64,000 nucleotides of DNA, taken from Cryptomeria japonica (taxonomy: Eukaryota > Streptophyta > Pinopsida > Cupressales > Cupressaceae). A program made the position numbers and the translations under genes. The DNA is taken from the NCBI RefSeq assembly GCF_030272615.1, contig NC_081414.1:762355648-762419647 (forward strand). Direction: 5' to 3'. Of this stretch, positions 57,174 through 64,000 are shown piece after piece. Position 1 is the stretch's first letter, and every line of letters starts with the position of its first letter. The notes beneath the pieces were generated by a model, which made no database searches, was not told the DNA's origin, and saw only the letters and a list, made by a program, of their open reading frames with translations.

Positions 57174-58343
57174 ATTCAATCCATCCGAACATTCATTGCA
57201 CAATTGGCTGATAAGTGTCACCCATTTGCACATCTGCTACACAAGAACATCCGCTTTCAGTGGGATGCCTGATGCCAGCAAGCATTTCAGACGCTTAAAG
57301 ACTATCTCATGAATCCACCATTGTTGATCCCACCAGATCCAAGTAGACCGTTGTTACTCTATATCTCAGCAACAAGTACAGCATTGGGTGTACTACTGGC
57401 ACAACATAATGCAGAAGGAAAAGAGTGTGTTGTTTACTACATTTCTCGCACATTGGTGGGCTATGAACTCAATTACACACCTATTGAGCGAGCTTGCCTA
57501 GCAATAATCTTAGCAGCCACTAAACTGAGGCACTATCTGTTAACACACAAAGTACAACTCAATGCAAAGATTGATCCACTCAAGTATTTACTCAGCAAAG
57601 CAGCATTGACAGGTCGCTTAGCCAAATGGGTGATGATTCTAAGTGAATTTGACATTGAGTACGTGGACCGTAAAGCTATCAAAGGTCAGGTTATTGCAGA
57701 TCAGTTGGCCGATGCACCACTCATAGGCGATCATCCTCTCATTTCTAATTTTCTAGATGAAGAGATATTCATGATCACAACAGCACAACCATGGAAACTA
57801 TATTTCGATGGTTCATACACTAGGCACGGCTCGGGGGCAGGCATTCTGTTTATCACACCTCAGGGTGATAGCATCCTGAAGTCTTACAGGCTCACATTTC
57901 CTTGCACCAACAACATATCAAAGTATGAAGCCTTGATCACAGGACCCAGGTTAGCCGTACAATGGAAATTACAAGAACTACAAGTATATGGTGACTCCCA
58001 ACTAGTCATTCGACAAGCAACAGATGAATATCAGACAAAGGATGACAAACTCATGCCATATAAGGAAATGGTGGACACTCTAAAGACATCATTTACTACT
58101 ATCACTTTTGAGCAGATACCAAGAGATCAGAATCGAGCTGCTGACGCTATGGCTACCATCGCATCTCTCCTAGATCTTCCGCAGAATTCAACACGCTATG
58201 AGTTCTTGGTAGAACAACTTTGGATCCCCGCTTATGACATCCCCGAATCCGAGATAATATGTCACCTTGTCTGTTCTGAATCCCCATGGTACGGTGAATT
58301 CTACACCTATCTTCGCGATCATACCCTTCCTCCCAACCAATAA
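57174..58343 (+). CDS. pol: Gypsy pol, RNase H and second RNase H part
   Basis: Same frame as the segment before it, after TGA 57171 and a second TGA at 57270; open ORF 57309-58343. The RT-linked RNase H (LLLYISATSTALGVLLAQ, then YELNYTPIERACLAI) lacks the usual catalytic Asp in its first motif, as is typical where a second domain has taken over. The second, archaeal-like RNase H spans about codons 161-285 from 57309: LYFDGSYTRHGSGAG (Asp167), KYEALITGPRLA (Glu207), VYGDSQLV (Asp229), RAADAMA (Asp279), so all four catalytic residues are present. This dual arrangement marks Tat-lineage gypsy elements. Ends at TAA 58341-58343, followed in the same frame by the integrase. Confidence 0.9.
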
Positions 58344-59543
58344 AATAACCAACGTAAAACCTTCATTCGCCAAACTACTCGATATACCATTATTGCCGAA
58401 ACCCTATACCGACGTGGTCTTGATGGTACTCTCCTTCGATGTCTGGAACAAGATGAGATAACAAAGGCTTTGGAAGAGGTACATGAAGGAATTTGCGGGA
58501 CTCACTCAAGTGGTCCGTCACTAGCCAAGAAACTCATGCGAGCTGGATATTATTGGCCATCTATGGAAAAGGATTCCTACTACTTTGTCAGAAAATGCAA
58601 GAAATGTCAAGTTCATGGCAACCTAATACATGCACCGGCCCAGGAACTGCAACCAATCACAACACCATGGCCTTTCTGTCAATGGGGCCTTGACCTTGTG
58701 GGTAAGATTCATCCATCTTCATCCAATGGCCATAAATTCATTATTACCGCCACCGAATATTTCACAAAGTGGATCGAAGCTGTTCCACTTACCCAAGTCA
58801 CCGGCAAGCAAATCGCCTCATTCATCCTCAACTTCATCATCTGCCGGTATGGTGTGCCCATGTCCATCATCACAGATAACGGTCTTCCTTTCAAAAATCA
58901 GGATGTTCGTGAACTTTGTGAAAAATTTCATATCCAACATCGCTTTTCCACCCCCTATTACCCACAAGGCAATGGTCAGGCCGAAGCATCCAATAAAAAC
59001 ATATTGAGGATCCTAAAGAAGACAGTCAATGATGCTGGGCGTGATTGGCATGTTCAACTAAATCCAGCGCTATGGGCATATCGAACTAGCATTCGAACCC
59101 CTACAGGTGCAACTCCTTATTCATTGCTCTATGGTGCAGAAGCTATCTTGCCTATTGAGGTCGAGATACCATCATTACGGGTTTCCTTGCACAATCTCAT
59201 CGATGATGAAGCATACAGAGTATCCCGTCTTCAGGACTTAGAGTTACTTGATGAGAAGCGACAAGCGGCATACAACCATCTCAAAGCCTATCAGCAGTGC
59301 ATGAGTAGAAGCTACAATCACCGAGTTAGACCTCGTACATTTGAGGTAGGTGATCTTGTTCTACGAGAGAATCCTCGCAATCAACCAAACAGAGAACATC
59401 AGGGCAAGTTTGAATCAAACTGGCTGGGCCCATATGTTGTCACTGCTGTGTTTAGGTCCGGGGCATATCAATTGGCTACATCAGAAGGAGAACCGCTTGC
59501 AGATCCAATCAACAGCATGCACCTAAAACGGTTTTATACCTAA
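58344..59543 (+). CDS. pol: Gypsy pol, integrase part
   Basis: In frame with the RNase H part across TAA 58341; the first in-frame Met is at 58470. Numbering from that Met: zinc-binding His5, His12, Cys43, Cys46 (HEGICGTH ... KCKKC); catalytic Asp75 (WGLDLVGK), Asp136 (ITDNGLPF) and Glu172 (QAEASNKN), a perfect D,D-35-E. The C-terminal part has YGAEAILPIEVEIPS, FEVGDLVLRENPRNQ, a GPYVVT beta motif and the family ending MHLKRFYT. No chromodomain. It inserts the cDNA into host DNA. Internally intact; only the upstream stop separates it from the rest of pol. Confidence 0.93.
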   Translation, partial: NNQRKTFIRQTTRYTIIAETLYRRGLDGTLLRCLEQDEITKALEEVHEGICGTHSSGPSLAKKLMRAGYYWPSMEKDSYYFVRKCKKCQVHGNLIHAPAQELQPITTPWPFCQWGLDLVGKIHPSSSNGHKFIITATEYFTKWIEAVPLTQVTGKQIASFILNFIICRYGVPMSIITDNGLPFKNQDVRELCEKFHIQHRFSTPYYPQGNGQAEASNKNILRILKKTVNDAGRDWHVQLNPALWAYRTSIRTPTGATPYSLLYGAEAILPIEVEIPSLRVSLHNLIDDEAYRVSRLQDLELLDEKRQAAYNHLKAYQQCMSRSYNHRVRPRTFEVGDLVLRENPRNQPNREHQGKFESNWLGPYVVTAVFRSGAYQLATSEGEPLADPINSMHLKRFYT

Positions 59544-62068
59544 GCTGTACAACGCATCAGGCTCCTCTGCATACCAGAAAATATCAAAAACATTCGAAAA
59601 AATGTCCTGAAGAAAATACAAAAACATTCAAAAAAAGTAAAGAAAAATCATGCATCCAAACGGTGAACAACCATTCCGGTGGCACCTTGGGTAAGTACGA
59701 TGGTGAAAACCTGGCAAATAGGCGCCACTCATAAAGGCTATGGCTCCATTGTCTTTCAGACTTGTTGCGATCGCATCTACTTCATACATACATCCATCCA
59801 TCCAAAACCATGGCTTGTTATTCCTCTGCAATTATGATAGTACTCCATACATCTTGCATCCCGCTTTTTCATAGTCATGTCTAAAATTGGGGGCAATGCC
59901 TTTAACCTATTGATAGAAGTGGATTCTACATTGTCTTATGATTCATTAAGTTCTTCATTCAAAGCAATCGTCAAAAATCCAAAAACATTCAAAAAAAAAT
60001 ATCTCGCAAAAATCCAAAAACATTCAAAAAAAATGTCTCACAAAATCCAAAAACATTCAAAAATGTCTCACAAAATCCAAAAACATTCAAAAAAGTCTCA
60101 TCAAAAATCCAAAAACATTCAAAAATGTCTCATCAAAAATCCAAAAAAATTCAAAACAATCATCAAAAATACCAAAAACATTGGAAAATGTCTCACAAAA
60201 ATACCAAAAACATTCAAAACAAACCAAAATCAAAAAACATCAAAAATAAAACAAAAACATGGCAACACATTGTACATACTCATCTGCACAGATACCAAAA
60301 CAAGCATTAAACAAAATACTCACACGATGACCATTTACCAATCGACCACACAATCCACATCAACACTCAAAAACTGTCTTCAACAAGGATGCATCCTTCC
60401 TTACCAAAACAAAGACAAAGTGACGTTTTCTTTGACAAGAAAATTATGTTAAGCTATCAAATACTTGGTTGATTTGTGAGCACAATCATTCGTTTATTTG
60501 TATCAGGATCTTTCAGCATTGTTTGTATCCTTTGCGCATTATTCCGATGAAGTTTTGGGGCATGTACTAATGGTGTCTACGTGGGAAGTTCACTAAGCTA
60601 TGTGATCATAGGCAAAAATACAGTCATAGATCACTACGGCTTGTTGACTACAGCGTATACCTCGACCATATGAGCATGAACCATTACCAAGGATCTATAT
60701 TCTTTATTTTTTATGTATATACTGTTTGTTTGCAGGTACAATTCTCTTTATTTGGTTCCTCCTACCTCCTCCAAACTGGATAAAGGTTTTATCTCTTATT
60801 ACGGTATGCACTTGTCTCATGATATGATCAGCCTAAGATCAAGGAGGACGATCCAAGTCATGCATGAACAGAGATAATCCTTGTCTGAATACTCTGGTCA
60901 ACTTGATCCATTATATCAAGTTGCTTGTATTAACTTGCTATATCAAATCCATGTAAGAAATACTTTGGTCATCTTGAATCTTTATGTCAAGTTTCTTGTA
61001 TTTTCTTACAACATTTTAAAGCTCAATGATGAAAATAAAGCACCATGGATCGTCATTCCATCTCATCTGTATATATTGCATTTCGTTGCATTCCACCCAT
61101 CCATACATTCATAATAGCTGCATATCATGCATACATAGTCATAATAATGCATACTCTATTTTACTCCTCTTCTTCCATAGGACTCGGTCCTAGTCCTCCA
61201 TATCTTCTATCTAACATCAAATCCCCCCTCACCCTCCCTATCTTGATCATCAACATCATCCTAATCCCTTCATCGCTTCCCATCCTCACTCATCCACAAA
61301 ATTCAGCCAGGTACTCTGTCTACACAGATACCTTGACTCACGCACACCTAGACTATCAACAGATACTCTGATCAAGTATCTTCGGGTCTCAACATGTAAT
61401 CGATTATGGTAATCCTAGACTACATCAGGCATTTATCACAATGACCTAGTCTCAACGGGGTTGCCATGATTCCCCACAACCATCCATCACACGCACACAC
61501 TATCAATTGATCAACCAATCAAACACAATCCAACGGACAATTACATCAATTGTCTACGTCTCAACGAGTATTTTGCTTCATATACCTTGACTTCATCAGG
61601 CAATTACATCAATTGTCTAAGTCACATCAGGTCACTTTGATTCACTTACTCATACTTTATCATGTCCAAGCGACCAACTGACATCAACTGTCACGCTTTG
61701 ACTTGACCGGGGCAATTAAACCGATTGCACCAGATTGTCCAACCAATTTTGATCAATTGTATAGCATCAATCCAAACCCAACACTACATCTGCTATGTAT
61801 CTCTTGCATGACCTAAAGGTACTCACTGGCTTGTTGTTTCTTCATATTCACTCCATTTTCTCCCATTCTTTCATCATTAGTTATAATTTCTTCTATTCTA
61901 CCTCCCCTCCACTTTTCATTCTTTTTCGAGAGATCGCCCGATTTTTCAAAAAAAAAATTCAGCCCATCTCTCGAGGGGGCATACCACCCATTAAATTTAC
62001 ATTTTATGGGGCATTTCTTCACACCTATTTTTCTTTCTTTGAAACGACGCGATAAACCGCAACGTCTC
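59544..62068 (+). other. 3' region of the young gypsy element
   Basis: Noncoding, about 2.5 kb. Holds the minisatellite at 59960-60245 and similar pieces near 59570-59640. The 191-codon ORF 59877-60452 is mostly the translation of that repeat (Lys/Thr/Phe/Ile/Gln) and is not a credible gene. Nothing recognised from 60460 to the polypurine tract. Confidence 0.65.
59960..60245 (+). repeat. Minisatellite, CCAAAAACATTCAAAAAATG units
   Basis: About nine imperfect units of 20-33 bp built on AATCCAAAAACATTCAAAAA plus TGTCTCA or a variant, in the 3' untranslated part of the element. Related units near 59570-59640 show that the motif was seeded earlier. Confidence 0.88.
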
Positions 62069-62081
62069 AAAGAGGGGCAAA
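62069..62081 (+). promoter_or_regulatory. Polypurine tract
   Basis: AAAGAGGGGCAAA immediately before the TGTAGT of the 3' LTR; the plus-strand primer of reverse transcription. Confidence 0.85.
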
Positions 62082-63964
62082 TGTAGTCACATAAATCTGT
62101 CCACTTAATTAAATGAATACTTAGTATTTATTTGATTATTTAACCATCAATTAATAATTAATTAAATTAATATTTAATTAATTCATCTTAACCCTCTTCT
62201 CCTATTAATTAAATAAATTATTCAATTTATTTGATTTAATTCACTTAACCAAATTCAGACCATTAATTAAATAAATAAATCATATTTATTTAATTAAATC
62301 TTCTCTCGCATTTAAATAAATTAATATTTATTTAAATCCCCCAAAATCCCACCTCTCACATTTAAATAAATTAACATTTATTTAAATCACCTTTATCCTC
62401 TACCCACTTGCATTTTCCTACAAATGCAAGTTGCACAATTATTTTAAATAAATAATTTATTTAAATCACCTTTATCCTCCACCCACTTGTATTTTCCTAC
62501 AAAAGCAAGTTGCACAACTATTTTAAATAAATTATTTATTTAAAATCCTATTTATCCTCACCCACTTGAAACCTTTAATGGTTTCCCTTAAAGTATTCAA
62601 ACTTGATGGCTTTAAAGTCTTCAAACTTGATGGCTTCCTTCTATAGTCTTCTTAAGCCTTTAATGGTTTCCCTTAAAGTCTTCAAACTGGATGGCTTTAA
62701 AGTCTTCAAACTTAATGGCTTCCCTTAAAGTCTTCTTAAGACTTTAATGGCTTTCCTTAAAGTCTTCAAGCCTTTAATGGTTTCCCTCAAAGTCTTCAAG
62801 CATTTTAATGCTTTATCTTCATTTTTCTCATTTAAATAAATTAATATTTTTTTGAATATTTATCCAAATGCAAATTACACCATTTAATTGAAATAAATGA
62901 TTTTATTTTAATTGAAAATACCAAAATTTCTCCCACTTGCATTTTCCTACAAAATCCACTTGCATGCCTAAACCCCTTCTAGAATTTTCTAATCACGTCT
63001 AAATAACCTAACCCCTTCTCTAAACTTTGTCACATTCCTAAGCAAAAGGGAAGTCACTTCTCAAACCCTCAAAGTCTTTGATAACCATTAAAGGCTTTCA
63101 ACCTTCAACCACTAAATGGCTCAAAGTCTTTGATAACCATTGAAGGCTTTCAACCTTCAACCACTTAATCCCCAAAGTCTCCAATAACCATTAATGGTTA
63201 CCTCAAACCCTCCCACATGGTTAAAACATTTGTTTTGACTCAACCTCTACCCAACCCAAAGGTCTCATCAGGCCATTAATGCTTTGACCATGATTATCTC
63301 TTAAACATTTGCACAAAGGTTTATCCTTGGATTAACTCTTAATCCAGTGGGTAATCTTAATTTGGACTTGACCCTTAGCCTCTAGATAACCATGAGGTCT
63401 TCTCGGGCCTTTAATGCCTCCAACCTCTTCTCTCAACCCAATCCTATGTTGACACTTGTCGCCATTTTATTGGTGCCAATTGTGCACATGGATCCCCAAC
63501 TTTCAAACTTGGCCCTTGATTAAACCATTCAATCTTAACCCTTCATTTCCCCATTTCTTCTATAAATAGAACCCTTCTCCTCAAGCAAAAAAAAGCATTA
63601 GAGTATTGTTGTTATACTGGCATTAGCATAGAGCTTTTTCATAGCATCACTATCTACACTTGCATAGCATTTGCTTATCATATTCAACCATCTTGAATCT
63701 CCGTATGGCATCCATGGCTAGTGCTAAAAGCTGAGAGCTACACTCATTTGGGACTTGGAGAGGAGAGGAACAAGGGAGGAGCAACTATGAGCATCTTGAT
63801 TAGCTATTTTATTCTATGTTTATATGCTTTCTATTTCATGCTTAATATCTCTCTTGATATGCCTGTTTAGGATAATCTTTTGTTGCTAACACTAACGTTT
63901 GTTTCTTGTGCTCTTGTGTGTGTTGCCATCAAACAGATTTTCTAATCCTTTTTGCAGAGCATCA
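62082..63964 (+). repeat. 3' LTR of the young gypsy element
   Basis: TGTAGTCACA to GCATCA, 1,883 bp, aligned without indels to 47596-49478 (offset 14,486 throughout, e.g. at the TATA box 63561-63569). Differences seen include GTAGTAACA/GTAGTCACA, TCACATTT/TCGCATTT, TTGTATTTGACC/TTGGACTTGACC and TCACCGTT/TCGCCATT. Confidence 0.95.
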
Positions 63965-64000
63965 TTTGGTGAACCCGACGTGAATCCAAACACCAAAAAG
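63965..64000 (+). mobile_element. Start of a second internal region
   Basis: The last 36 bases are identical to 49479-49514: two spacer bases, the complete tRNA-Trp primer site (63967-63986) and the first leader bases. A normal insertion would show the GTATT target duplication and unrelated host DNA here. Confidence 0.9.

Larger units (their letters stand above)
47596..63964 (+). mobile_element. Young Tat/Ogre-type gypsy element
   Basis: Nearly complete Ty3/gypsy retrotransposon of 16.4 kb: LTR (1,883 bp), tRNA-Trp primer site, 2.7-kb leader with an extra ORF, gag, protease, G-patch-like segment, reverse transcriptase, RNase H, second RNase H, DDE integrase, 2.5-kb 3' region, polypurine tract and LTR (1,883 bp). 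The dual RNase H and the pre-gag ORF place it in the Tat/Ogre lineage; no chromodomain is seen. LTRs differ by roughly 20 substitutions by eye. One frameshift and three nonsense codons break gag-pol. The base pairs before the 5' LTR are GTATT. No matching target duplication can follow the 3' LTR, because internal sequence starts again there. Confidence 0.92.

Noticed and set aside
59877-60452. 191-codon ORF after integrase
   Set aside because: Most of it is the Lys/Thr/Phe/Ile/Gln translation of a minisatellite; no domain and no counterpart in the old copy.
1-64000. tRNA, rRNA or other RNA genes
   Set aside because: None noticed by eye on either strand; tRNA-like words found were primer binding sites of retrotransposons. 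A tRNAscan run was not possible.

Overview
The window looks like nuclear DNA of a seed plant, most likely a gymnosperm (a conifer is my best guess; the species cannot be fixed from sequence alone). Reasons: AT-rich sequence, one plausible intact host gene in 64 kb, and almost everything else made of nested, decayed plant transposons. These include LINE ORF1 relics with DUF4283 and CCHC domains, a Helitron with GT-AG introns, Ty1/copia elements primed by initiator-Met tRNA, and long Ty3/gypsy elements of the Tat/Ogre type with two RNase H domains. There is also a 4-kb degenerate telomere-like array.

Layout. 1-3.9 kb: two LINE ORF1 relics on opposite strands. 4.1-8.97 kb: a decayed Helitron Rep-helicase gene with three recognisable introns, followed by a foldback element at 9.9 kb. 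10.7-13.9 kb: a deleted copia element with both LTRs. 15.7-25.5 kb: an old Tat-type gypsy element with a 5' LTR, leader, gag and pol, cut off inside the second RNase H domain. 27.1-30.3 kb: an antisense copia pol gene split by a 731-bp solo LTR with a 5-bp target duplication. 31.0-31.6 kb: a third LINE ORF1 relic. 33.4-35.1 kb: a diverged 1-kb duplication. 35.1-39.2 kb: CCCTAA-rich array with a roughly 945-bp higher-order period. 41.6-42.9 kb: an intact F-box gene on the minus strand whose upstream region is itself built of CCCTAA-bearing tandem units. 47.6-64.0 kb: a young Tat-type gypsy element with two 1,883-bp LTRs that differ by about 1 percent.

In the young gypsy element the parts are laid out as in a working retrotransposon: LTR promoter, tRNA-Trp primer site, leader with an extra ORF, gag, protease with a G-patch-like segment, reverse transcriptase, two RNase H domains, DDE integrase, polypurine tract and LTR. 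Its pol frame is broken by a gag/pol frameshift and three nonsense codons. The sequence after the 3' LTR does not leave the element: the primer site and leader begin again in the last 36 bases, so the window appears to enter a tandem LTR-internal-LTR-internal array.

The most novel signals are features shared by the old and the young gypsy copies, which are otherwise very diverged: an unassigned ORF upstream of gag, a dispersed TTAAAAAGAAC motif in the leader, and a short 21-bp tandem repeat just after the primer site. The two copies use different primer tRNAs (Lys and Trp). All calls are by eye from translated motifs; no database search was run.
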